64,000 nucleotides of DNA from Fervidifonticultor_A sp037443565 (GTDB lineage: Bacteria; Sysuimicrobiota; Sysuimicrobiia; Sysuimicrobiales; Humicultoraceae): assembly GCA_037443565.1 (NCBI GenBank), contig JBBIOB010000002.1:62001-126000 (forward strand), in the 5' to 3' direction. Below, piece after piece: positions 24,615-32,189 of this stretch; within the stretch, counting starts at the first letter, position 1, and every line of letters starts with the position of its first letter. A model generated the notes under the pieces. That model saw nothing but the letters and a program-made list of their open reading frames with translations. It did no database searches and was not told where the DNA came from. The position numbers and the translations under genes were made by a program.

Positions 24615-26840
24615 ATGAACGGGATCACGCTTGACGCTGTGCGCTCTGAGCTCCTGGACGCGCTTGCCAGCGGGATCTTCGAACGCCTGCGGTTTGGGCT
24701 CTACATCCAGGGAGTGGAGGTCACCCAGGGCATCCAGTACTACCGGGCCGGCGCGCACCTGACCGACCCGGCGGACCGCCAGCCGGACAACGCCGTGACG
24801 CTCATCGCCGGGAAGCCGGCCTGGGTACGGGTCTACCTGCGCAGCGCCCTGTTGAACCAGATCACCGGCGCGACCGGTACTGTGGAGGTCTTCCGCCGGA
24901 ATCACGGATTCCTGTTCAGCAGCATCGGGACGCTGAATCCGCAGCCGCCGGGGTCGGTTACAGCCCGGCGCAATCCGGACTACGCGACCGAGCGCGGGAA
25001 CCCCGGCTGGACCTTGAACTTCATCCTGCCCGCGGACATGATGTGCGGGAATCTGCGGCTTCATGTGCGTGTCACCGCGTCCGGCGGGCACGAGGACGAG
25101 ACCACGGTTGCCCTGAACGCGACCCTGCGGCAGACCCTGCGCCTGGCGGGCATCATGGTGGGCTACAACGGTCCGGCCAGCTCGGCGCCCAACGCGCCAA
25201 ACCTGACGCTCGCCGCGCCGACCCTGGCCGACCTCCAGACCACCTCGGCGTGGACGCTGCTGACGTTTCCCGTCCGCAGCGCCGCCACGTATCGGACTGC
25301 GGGCACGGTCACGTGGAACCTCCCCCTGACCGATGCGCCGAGTTGCACGGGGTGCTGCTCGCCGAACTGGGTGGCGCTCAACAACGCGGTGGCCGCGCAA
25401 CGCACTGCCGACGGCAACCGCACCGACGTCCTGTACTATGGCCTGATGGCCGCCGGCATTCCCATGGGGCCGGTCATCGGGTGCAACACCGGCACCGTGA
25501 GCACCGGGGCGAACGGCAACGGCGTCACCATGGCACACGAGCTCGGGCACGCGTGCGGGCTGCCCCATGCGCCGTGCGGGACCACCGGCGATCCGAACTA
25601 CCCGGCCTACGAGCCCTACGATCCGGCCGGTACACCGCAGGCGTCGATCGGTGAGTACGGCCTCGACATCAGCACGGGCGCGGTGATGTCGCCGGCCACC
25701 TCCAAGGACCTGATGTCGTACTGCGGCCCGCGCTGGATCTCGCTCTACAACTACGGGCGGCTCACCCACAACGCGGGTCTTGACCCAATCAGCGTCTGCG
25801 TGGACTATCCGTGGTGGCGGGACATCGTGGCCTACGACCCCCAGCTCATCCCCGAGAAGTGGCTCCCTGACCCGCCGCCCGATCCGTTCTGGAGGAGGAT
25901 CATTGTGGAGCCCGAGCCGCTGCTCTCGATCATCGGCATCGTCCACGCCGAGGATGAGATCGAGGTGACCAGTGTGATGCGCCTTCGGGCCATGCGACAG
26001 GTCGCCAACGGCATCGCCACCGACCTGATCGCGGAGTTGCTCGGCGCCGAGGGCCGCGCGTTGGCCAGCGGGACGGTGTTCCGACTGCGCGCGCACGCGG
26101 GTGGGTGTGGCTGTGGATGCAAGGACGACGACTCGGCTGAGGGACGCTACCCGTATGCGTTTCAGGCGATGGTGTCGGACGTGTCGCCGGGGGCGGCCAT
26201 CCGAATCCGCCGGGGGGATCACGATGTGTGGAGCCGGCGGGCGCCGGCCGCGGAGCCGAAGATCAGCGGGTTTGCCGCCACGCTCAAACGCGTAGACCGA
26301 AAGGGCGACCGGCTCGTGGCACACTGGAAGATCGCCTCGGTCGGTGATCAGGCCCCGGAGGCGTGGCTGCAGTGGTCGGGCGATCGCGGAAAGACCTGGT
26401 ACGCTTTGGCCACCGGGCTTCGCGAAGCAGAGGCGACGATCGATAGTCCGGGACTGCCGTCCGGCCGGATCCTACTCCGACTGCTGGCGAGTGACGGGTT
26501 CCACACCGCCGAGTCGAAGCCGGTCACGATGACGGTACCCCGCCGGCCGCCGGCCGTGAGCATCATGAGCCCTCGCGATGGGCAGACGCTCGTCGCCGGC
26601 CGTCCGATGCGCCTGTGGGCGACGGCCTCCCGCGGCGACGGTGAAGCCGTCGAGCCGAAGCGTGTCCGGTGGCTCATCGACGGGAAGGAAGCGGCTGAGG
26701 GTCTTGATGTCTTCGTCGGCGCGCCGCGCGCCGGTGAGCACCGGCTTACGCTTCAGGTCGCGACCGAAGAGGGCAAGGCCGAGCAGACTGTGAAGTTCCG
26801 CGTCGTGCGCGTGCCCGATGAGGCCGAGAGCGGCGAGTAG
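24615..26840 (+). CDS. Large zinc metallopeptidase-like protein with C-terminal Ig-like domains
   Basis: 741 residues from ATG 24615 (AGGAGG at 24601-24606). The zincin motif is complete: MAHELGHACGLPH gives H308, E309, H312 and H318 (HExxHxxGxxH, metzincin/M43-like spacing). The N-terminal 300 residues are beta-rich (VEVTQGIQYYRAGAHLTDPA). After the catalytic region there is a Cys cluster (GGCGCGCKDDDS) and two Ig/fibronectin-like segments (about 560-650, and 650-735 with PPAVSIMSPRDGQTLVAG). Odd: no signal peptide or membrane anchor is visible, although such proteases are usually secreted. Substrate unknown. Confidence 0.75.
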   Translation: MNGITLDAVRSELLDALASGIFERLRFGLYIQGVEVTQGIQYYRAGAHLTDPADRQPDNAVTLIAGKPAWVRVYLRSALLNQITGATGTVEVFRRNHGFLFSSIGTLNPQPPGSVTARRNPDYATERGNPGWTLNFILPADMMCGNLRLHVRVTASGGHEDETTVALNATLRQTLRLAGIMVGYNGPASSAPNAPNLTLAAPTLADLQTTSAWTLLTFPVRSAATYRTAGTVTWNLPLTDAPSCTGCCSPNWVALNNAVAAQRTADGNRTDVLYYGLMAAGIPMGPVIGCNTGTVSTGANGNGVTMAHELGHACGLPHAPCGTTGDPNYPAYEPYDPAGTPQASIGEYGLDISTGAVMSPATSKDLMSYCGPRWISLYNYGRLTHNAGLDPISVCVDYPWWRDIVAYDPQLIPEKWLPDPPPDPFWRRIIVEPEPLLSIIGIVHAEDEIEVTSVMRLRAMRQVANGIATDLIAELLGAEGRALASGTVFRLRAHAGGCGCGCKDDDSAEGRYPYAFQAMVSDVSPGAAIRIRRGDHDVWSRRAPAAEPKISGFAATLKRVDRKGDRLVAHWKIASVGDQAPEAWLQWSGDRGKTWYALATGLREAEATIDSPGLPSGRILLRLLASDGFHTAESKPVTMTVPRRPPAVSIMSPRDGQTLVAGRPMRLWATASRGDGEAVEPKRVRWLIDGKEAAEGLDVFVGAPRAGEHRLTLQVATEEGKAEQTVKFRVVRVPDEAESGE

Positions 26841-26897
26841 CGCTGCATCGGCTGCGCCGCACTGGACGAAGGACAGACCGGCCGCTAGAGTAAGGGA

Positions 26898-28130
26898 GTG
26901 AATCGCTCTTCGAGGGCGGTCTCCGCGGACCGCCCTCTCCTCATCATCTTCCTGATCGTCTTTGTCAACCTGCTCGGCTTCGGCATCATCATCCCGTTAC
27001 TGCCGCTCTATGCCACGCGTCTCGGCGCCTCGCCGTTCGTCGTGGGCCTGCTCTTCGCCTCGTTCTCGATGGCGCAACTGCTCGCGGCGCCGGTTCTCGG
27101 TGATCTCTCGGACCGGTACGGCCGCCGGCCGGTGCTCATCTTCAGCCTGATGGGAACCGCGGTGAGCTTTGCGATGCTCGCGGTCGCGAACTCGCTGGAT
27201 CTGGTGTTCGCGTCGCGCATCATCGACGGCCTCTCCGGCGGCAACGTCTCGACCGCCCGGGCCTACATCGGCGACGTGACGACCGTCGAGAACCGGGCCA
27301 GGGCGTTCGGGGTGATCGGCGCGGCGTTTGGGCTGGGGTTCATCTTCGGTCCGGCCCTGGGCGGGGCGCTCAGCCATCTGGGCTACGCGGCGCCGGCGTG
27401 GGGCGCGGCCGCGATCGCGCTCGCCGCGGCTGTCCTGACCTGGGCCCGGCTGCCCGAGACCGCGCGCCGCACCCCGCGCAACCGCGGCTCGACGTGGGCG
27501 GCGGCCGCCGGCATGCTGCGCCGGCCGGTGATCGGACGGCTGCTGCTCGTCGACTTCCTCTACTGGGCGACCTTTGCCGCCTACCAGACGACGTTTGCGC
27601 TGTTCGGCGCGCGGCGCTTCGGGTTCGACGTTCCGCAGATCGGGTACGTGCTGGCTGTCGCAGGCGCGATCGGGGTGCTGGCGCAGATTCTCGCGGTGGG
27701 CCCGGTAGTGCGTCGGCTCGGCGAGCACCGGACGCTCGCCGGCGGGCTGGCGATGGCCGCGGTCGGCCTGGGGCTCGCGGCGGCGGCGCATCACCTGGGG
27801 CTGTTTCTCATCGCGCTTCTGCCCGGGGCCGTGGGCGCGGCCCTGGCGATTCCCACGCTCACCAGCCTGATCAGCCAGGCGGTGCCGCCCGACGAGCAGG
27901 GACGCATTCAGGGGGTGAGCACCGCGCTTGAGGGCCTGGGGAGAACCGTCGGCCCGGTATGGGGAAACGGCGTGCTCGGGCTCTACGCTGAGGGCGCGGC
28001 GTTCGGCAGCGCCGCGGTCGTCCTGGCCGGTACGGCGCTGATCGCGATGCGCATCGCGGTGCCGACCGCGGCGCCCGCGGCTGTCACGGATCGAACGGCG
28101 CCTCTCCCTCGCGCAGGCGGCCGTGCATGA
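26898..28130 (+). CDS. MFS drug-efflux-type transporter (TetA-like)
   Basis: 410-residue, twelve-helix permease. N-terminus FVNLLGFGIIIPLLPLYATR and motif A GDLSDRYGRRPVLI are typical of TetA/multidrug proton antiporters; motif C-like GFIFGPALGGALSHLG lies in helix 5. Expected at the inner membrane exporting a drug or metabolite. GTG start preceded by AGGGAG. Its last 47 bp overlap the convergent thioesterase gene. Confidence 0.85.
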   Translation: MNRSSRAVSADRPLLIIFLIVFVNLLGFGIIIPLLPLYATRLGASPFVVGLLFASFSMAQLLAAPVLGDLSDRYGRRPVLIFSLMGTAVSFAMLAVANSLDLVFASRIIDGLSGGNVSTARAYIGDVTTVENRARAFGVIGAAFGLGFIFGPALGGALSHLGYAAPAWGAAAIALAAAVLTWARLPETARRTPRNRGSTWAAAAGMLRRPVIGRLLLVDFLYWATFAAYQTTFALFGARRFGFDVPQIGYVLAVAGAIGVLAQILAVGPVVRRLGEHRTLAGGLAMAAVGLGLAAAAHHLGLFLIALLPGAVGAALAIPTLTSLISQAVPPDEQGRIQGVSTALEGLGRTVGPVWGNGVLGLYAEGAAFGSAAVVLAGTALIAMRIAVPTAAPAAVTDRTAPLPRAGGRA

Positions 28131-28848
28131 TCAGGTGGCCGTCGCCGCGCTCCATGCGGTAGCGCCACGCGCCGTCGGCGCGCCAGGCCGCCTCGCGGAC
28201 CTCGTCTCCCGGCCTGATCCCCACCTGATACTGCAGGTCGTAGGTGCGCGGGTGCGCCCGGATGACCTCTCCTCCGCCCGCCCGCGCCACCGCGTCGTCG
28301 AGCAGGTCGGCGTAGACCGTGTGGTTGACGTGGTTGACGCCGTCGAGGTCGGCGACCCGCACGTGGACCGGAGTCCGTAGCCTCTTGGGCGGCGGCGGGG
28401 GATCGTCGAGGGGCAACGGGGTCACTGTTCTGGCCATCGCGGGAAAGGCCTCGGCCAGCGCGCCGTCGATCCGCGCGGGCGTCGCGCCGTCGTGGGTGAA
28501 GATCCAGTCGGTGACGCAGGTCGCCACCTGCGCACTGTCGCCGGTCCGCACCGCGGTGTTGATTCGCCGTGCCATCACCCGCCTCGCGCCAGACACCCGC
28601 GTCGTGTACGTGACCGCGTCGCCGTAGACGGCGCGCGTATGGACGACCAGATGCGCCCGGCGCAGCACCCAGAACAGGCGGTGCGCCTCGTACCAGGCGA
28701 GGGGGAATCCCATCGCGGCCGAGTGCCCGAAGGCGATCTCCTGAAACAGGCGCAGGTGCACCGCCGCGCGCGCGGCGCCATCCGGACCGCATTCGTCGTA
28801 GCGGAGGCGGAAGGTCTCAGCGTACAATGCCGGGAAGTCGTCGCGCAT
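28084..28848 (-). CDS. Acyl-ACP thioesterase-like double-hotdog protein
   Basis: 254 residues from MRDDFPALYAETFRLRYDE. Two hotdog repeats are visible: the first has HLRLFQEIAFGHSAAMGFPL, the second VADLDGVNHVNHTVYADLLD with the Asp/His/Asn layout of acyl-ACP thioesterases. It may hydrolyse acyl-ACP or acyl-CoA thioesters. The frame is open 15 codons further upstream (28893). It diverges from the SDR remnant and overlaps the convergent MFS gene by 47 bp. Confidence 0.75.
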   Translation of the reverse strand: MRDDFPALYAETFRLRYDECGPDGAARAAVHLRLFQEIAFGHSAAMGFPLAWYEAHRLFWVLRRAHLVVHTRAVYGDAVTYTTRVSGARRVMARRINTAVRTGDSAQVATCVTDWIFTHDGATPARIDGALAEAFPAMARTVTPLPLDDPPPPPKRLRTPVHVRVADLDGVNHVNHTVYADLLDDAVARAGGGEVIRAHPRTYDLQYQVGIRPGDEVREAAWRADGAWRYRMERGDGHLIMHGRLREGEAPFDP

Positions 28849-28873
28849 CGGCCTGCACTCACAGTAGCGGCCG

Positions 28874-29374
28874 ATGGCGGCGCTGCGCAACACATCGGCT
28901 GGATCTTGGGGTGAGGGCGCGGGGGAGCTCTCCGGACGGACGGCGGTGATCGTCGGTGGCGGCCGGGGGCTCGGCCGGGCCGCGGCGCTGGCCCTGGCGA
29001 CTCAGGGCGTCGCCGTGTTGGTGGCTGCGCGCCGCGCTGCGCCCAATGTGGCCGCCTACAGCGCGGCGAAGGCGGCGGTGATCGGGTTCTCCCGCGCGCT
29101 GGCGCAGGAGGTGAAAGGGAAGGGCATCCGCGTGGCCTGCCTGGCGCGGGCGCCGATGGACACGCCGATGCGCTGGGACGCGACCCCGGACTGCGACCGC
29201 GACAAAGTGCTCTCTCCATCGGGCGTCGTAGATCTCGTCCTTTACCTGGCCGGGCATCCCGACGTCACGCTCGAAGATCCGGTTGTGCCCATACTACCGA
29301 TCCTCTTCGCGCCCGAGACCTGGGCGGCGGGGGCTGTGCTCAGGCACATCGCGCACCGACCGAGCGCGCGATAG
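28874..29374 (+). pseudogene. Short-chain dehydrogenase with large internal deletion
   Basis: 166-residue remnant of an SDR. The nucleotide-binding start is intact (TAVIVGGGRGLGRAAALALA) and so is the YxxxK helix (VAAYSAAKAAVIGFSRALAQ). About 90 residues between them, including the NNAG strand and catalytic Ser, are missing, joined in frame at AARR-AAPNVAAY. The C-terminal Pro/Thr-rich tail continues normally. It cannot be a standard oxidoreductase. Open frame, so it may still be translated. Confidence 0.7.
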
Positions 29375-29394
29375 CGTGCGAGGTCTGACGGCCA

Positions 29395-29424
29395 TTGCGC
29401 GCCGCTCAGGGCGGGGCGTATAAT
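29395..29424 (+). promoter_or_regulatory. sigma70-type promoter of tRNA-Ala
   Basis: TTGCGC (29395-29400), 18 bp, perfect TATAAT (29419-29424), ending 10 bp before the mature tRNA. Confidence 0.7.
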
Positions 29425-29434
29425 GCCGCTGTCT

Positions 29435-29510
29435 GGGGACGTAGCTCAGCTGGGAGAGCACCTCGTTCGCAACGAGGGGGTCGGCGGTTCGAATCCGCTC
29501 GTCTCCACCA
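29435..29510 (+). tRNA. tRNA-Ala (anticodon CGC)
   Basis: 76-nt cloverleaf with encoded CCA. The acceptor GGGGACG pairs with CGUCUCC, giving the G3-U70 wobble pair that is the alanine identity element. Anticodon loop UUCGCAA carries CGC (codon GCG). Confidence 0.96.
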
Positions 29511-29520
29511 GATGTGATGC

Positions 29521-29554
29521 AGACGGGGCGCAGGCTCGAGCCTGCGCCCCGTCT
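29521..29554 (+). terminator. 34-nt perfect palindrome after tRNA-Ala
   Basis: The arms AGACGGGGCGCAGGCTC / GAGCCTGCGCCCCGTCT are perfectly complementary without a loop spacer, 10 nt after the tRNA. A very stable hairpin probably ends tRNA transcription, although no long T-run follows (TTGCGCTTGTTC). Confidence 0.6.
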
Positions 29555-29666
29555 TGCGCTTGTTCGCCTACGCCCGGACAAGGAGACACCAGGTGCTTTC
29601 TTCTTGCGAACAAGAGATGATTCGGCTTACCATACGAGTAAGTCAGCCCGAGGGGGGGACTTGATC

Positions 29667-29909
29667 ATGGCGGTGGTGATCGTGTCGTCCAAGGGACAGA
29701 TCGTCATTCCCCAGGAGGTTCGCAAGAGACTGAACCTGCGGCGGGGCGCCCGAGTGCAGTTGGAGCTACGCGAAGGTGTTGTGGAGTTGTCCCCGTTGCC
29801 TCGTGACAAGGGCAGAGACTGGCGGCGGTGGCGGGGATCCCTCGGAGGCAAAGGCGCCCTCAAGGCGCTCGAAGCGGAACATGCCCAGGACGTCGCGCGG
29901 AGCCGGTAG
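29667..29909 (+). CDS. AbrB/MazE-type antitoxin (VapB-like)
   Basis: 80-residue swapped-hairpin DNA-binding protein (VIVSSKGQIVIPQEVRKRLN, LRRGARVQLELREGVVELSP). It would bind the PIN toxin encoded downstream and autoregulate the operon. ATG 29667 follows a G-rich AGGGGGGG. Overlaps the toxin gene by 29 bp. Confidence 0.88.
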   Translation: MAVVIVSSKGQIVIPQEVRKRLNLRRGARVQLELREGVVELSPLPRDKGRDWRRWRGSLGGKGALKALEAEHAQDVARSR

Positions 29910-30318
29910 CTTTGTCCTGGACTCCTGGGCCATCCTGGCCTGGCTGGCCGGAGAGCCCCCTGCACGCCGGGTAGAAAGAGAACTGCGCGCGGCCGAGAAG
30001 CGCCGGCTGAGCCTGCACCTGTCGGTGATCAACGCGGGTGAGGTGTACTACCATCAGGCGAGGGCCGCAGGAGTTGCTGCGGCCGAGCAGTTTCTTGCGG
30101 AATTGCGATCCGGCGCGCTGCCGATACGGCTGGTCGATGTCCACAATCGCCGGGTCTGGCACGCAGCCCGTCTCAAAGCACAGTATCCGATCGCGTATGC
30201 GGACGCGTTCGCCGCTGCCCTGGCCCAGGAACTGGACCTTCCGGTGCTCACAGGCGATCGCGACTTCCGGGTGTTGGAGCAGGCCGGGGAGTGTCGCATT
30301 GCATGGCTTCCGCGGTAG
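29881..30318 (+). CDS. PIN-domain toxin (VapC-like)
   Basis: 145-residue PIN ribonuclease. Acidic residues at FVLDSWAILAWLAGEP, INAGEVYY, YADAFAAALA and VLTGDRDF make the usual four-acid active site. ATG 29881 overlaps the antitoxin by 29 bp. The stop is in frame with, and 15 nt ahead of, the truncated HD-GYP gene, suggesting the module landed in or beside that gene. Confidence 0.87.
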   Translation: MPRTSRGAGSFVLDSWAILAWLAGEPPARRVERELRAAEKRRLSLHLSVINAGEVYYHQARAAGVAAAEQFLAELRSGALPIRLVDVHNRRVWHAARLKAQYPIAYADAFAAALAQELDLPVLTGDRDFRVLEQAGECRIAWLPR

Positions 30319-30333
30319 GACCGGCGCGGGACC

Positions 30334-32013
30334 GTGCTCGCCCGCTACCCCGACCCGGAGACCCAGACGAGCGCCGGAGCCGCCGCCCTTCCGATCGTCG
30401 CCACGCTGCTCGCCAGGCATGAGGGTGTGGCCGCGGCCGAGGGCGCAGACGGCGTGCGCCGGCTGTACGGGTTCGCCCCGCTCAGCGCAGGGCCGGATGA
30501 GCTGTTTGCCGTCGTCGGCGTCGGCGTGCCGGTCCAGACGGCGTTTGCCGGGGTCAACCGCATCGCGGCGCGGAACGCCGCCGGGCTGCTCCTGATCCTG
30601 GTGGTAGTGCTTGTCGCCGCCGTGGTGGGGAGCGATCGGCTGGTTCTCAGGCCGCTCAACGCGCTGATTGCTGCGGCGGGGCGGCTGGGGCGCGGTGACC
30701 TGGCCGCCCGCACGGGTCTGGGTGGCGGCCACGACGAAGTGGGCCGGCTGGCCAGCGCATTCGATGAGATGGCCGAGGCGCTCCAGCGCCGGGACACGGA
30801 CCTGCGCGCGGCGGAGCAGCAGCTCCGGGCGGCCCTGGACGACGCCCAGCGCCGGTTCCAGCGGCTGCAGGCCCTGCGCGCCATCGACCTGGCCATCACC
30901 GGCCCGCTCGACCTGCGCGCCACCCTGAACGTCGTCATCAGCAAGGTGATTACCGAGCTCCACGTCCATGCGGCCGACACCCTGCTGCTCGACGTGAAGA
31001 CGAGCATGCTCGAGTGCGTGGCCGGCCGGGGATTCCGGTCGCCAATCCTGCAGCGTCCGCGCGTCCCGATGGGTGAAGGTCATCCGGGCCGGGCAGCGGC
31101 CGAGGCGACGCGGGTGTGGATCCCCGACCTCTCCAAGGATCCGAAGGCCACGATGGCGCTGGCGGTCGAGCCAGAGGAGGGGTTCGTCGCCTATAGTGCC
31201 GTTCCGCTAATCGTGCAGGACGAGGTGAAGGGCGTGCTCGAGGTATTCCACCGCACCCCGGTCGATCCCGACGCCGAGTGGATCGGCTTCCTGGACGCGC
31301 TGGCCGGCCAGGCCGCGATCGCCATCGACAGCGCCCTGCTCTTCGACCACCTCCAGCGCGCGCACGCCGACCTCGCGCGGGCCTACGACGCCACGCTCGA
31401 GGGATGGTCCCGCGCGCTCGATCTGCGCGATCAGGAGACCGAGGGCCATACGCAGCGCGTCGCCGAACTGACCCTCCGGCTGGCCGAGGTCATGGGCGTT
31501 CCTCCGGAAGGGCGCGTGCACATTCGGCGGGGCGCACTGCTACACGACATCGGCAAGATGGGCATCCCAGATCGGATCCTGCTGAAACCCGCACCGCTGT
31601 CCGGGGACGAATGGGCCATCATGCGGAAGCACCCCGCGTACGCCTTCGACCTGCTCTCGCCCATCGCGTACCTGCGGCCGGCGCTCGACATCCCATACGC
31701 GCACCACGAGAAGTGGGACGGAAGCGGGTATCCACGCGGCCTCAAGGGCGAGGAGATTCCGCTCGCGGCGCGGATCTTCACGGTGGTGGACGCGTGGGAC
31801 GCGCTGCGCTCCGAGCGGCCGTACCGGCCGGCATGGTCGCCGGAACGGGTGAAGGCCTACCTGCGGGAACGCGCGGGGAGGGATTTCGATCCTCAGGTTG
31901 TGGAAGCGTTCCTCTCCTCGGGCCTCCCAGACGGCGGACTGCCCGGGGTCAGTCGTGGGGCCAGGGTCGGGTCGCCCGCCGCCGCAGCCCGGGTGCGCTG
32001 GTCTCTCCAGTAG
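30334..32013 (+). CDS. HAMP-GAF-HD-GYP protein, N-terminally truncated sensor
   Basis: 559-residue putative cyclic-di-GMP phosphodiesterase. In order: the last part of an extracellular Cache-like sensor (TVLARYPDPE to RRLYGFAPLS), one membrane segment (about 82-103), HAMP (about 105-160), GAF (about 185-335) and HD-GYP (from about 350) with RGALLHDIGKMGIPDRIL and the signature HHEKWDGSGYP. The catalytic His/Asp set is intact. The front half of the sensor and the first transmembrane helix are absent; the open frame extends back only to the VapC stop. The GTG start lacks a ribosome binding site, so expression is doubtful. Confidence 0.8.
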   Translation: MLARYPDPETQTSAGAAALPIVATLLARHEGVAAAEGADGVRRLYGFAPLSAGPDELFAVVGVGVPVQTAFAGVNRIAARNAAGLLLILVVVLVAAVVGSDRLVLRPLNALIAAAGRLGRGDLAARTGLGGGHDEVGRLASAFDEMAEALQRRDTDLRAAEQQLRAALDDAQRRFQRLQALRAIDLAITGPLDLRATLNVVISKVITELHVHAADTLLLDVKTSMLECVAGRGFRSPILQRPRVPMGEGHPGRAAAEATRVWIPDLSKDPKATMALAVEPEEGFVAYSAVPLIVQDEVKGVLEVFHRTPVDPDAEWIGFLDALAGQAAIAIDSALLFDHLQRAHADLARAYDATLEGWSRALDLRDQETEGHTQRVAELTLRLAEVMGVPPEGRVHIRRGALLHDIGKMGIPDRILLKPAPLSGDEWAIMRKHPAYAFDLLSPIAYLRPALDIPYAHHEKWDGSGYPRGLKGEEIPLAARIFTVVDAWDALRSERPYRPAWSPERVKAYLRERAGRDFDPQVVEAFLSSGLPDGGLPGVSRGARVGSPAAAARVRWSLQ

Positions 32014-32189
32014 ACCCCATACCAATCTGCCCGCAGACGATCCCAACGCCTCTACGCGTGGACCAGCCCAGCCAGCGTCGGCCGTGCGCGCGCTCTGCCG
32101 GACGGCGGCATGGACTCCAAGAAGTACTGGCACGTCCGCGCACGGCCGCTGGAGTTCGGCACCGGCTGGCGGCCGAGGAGGTACCTCTC

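Noticed and set aside
29521..29554. CRISPR repeat
   Set aside because: A single palindrome with no repetition; better explained as a tRNA transcript terminator. No CRISPR array was seen anywhere in the window.
31278..32189. N-terminal extension of the zincin-like protein
   Set aside because: The open frame continues upstream through the HD-GYP gene in another frame, but the GAGGAGGT site and signal peptide fix the start at 32190.
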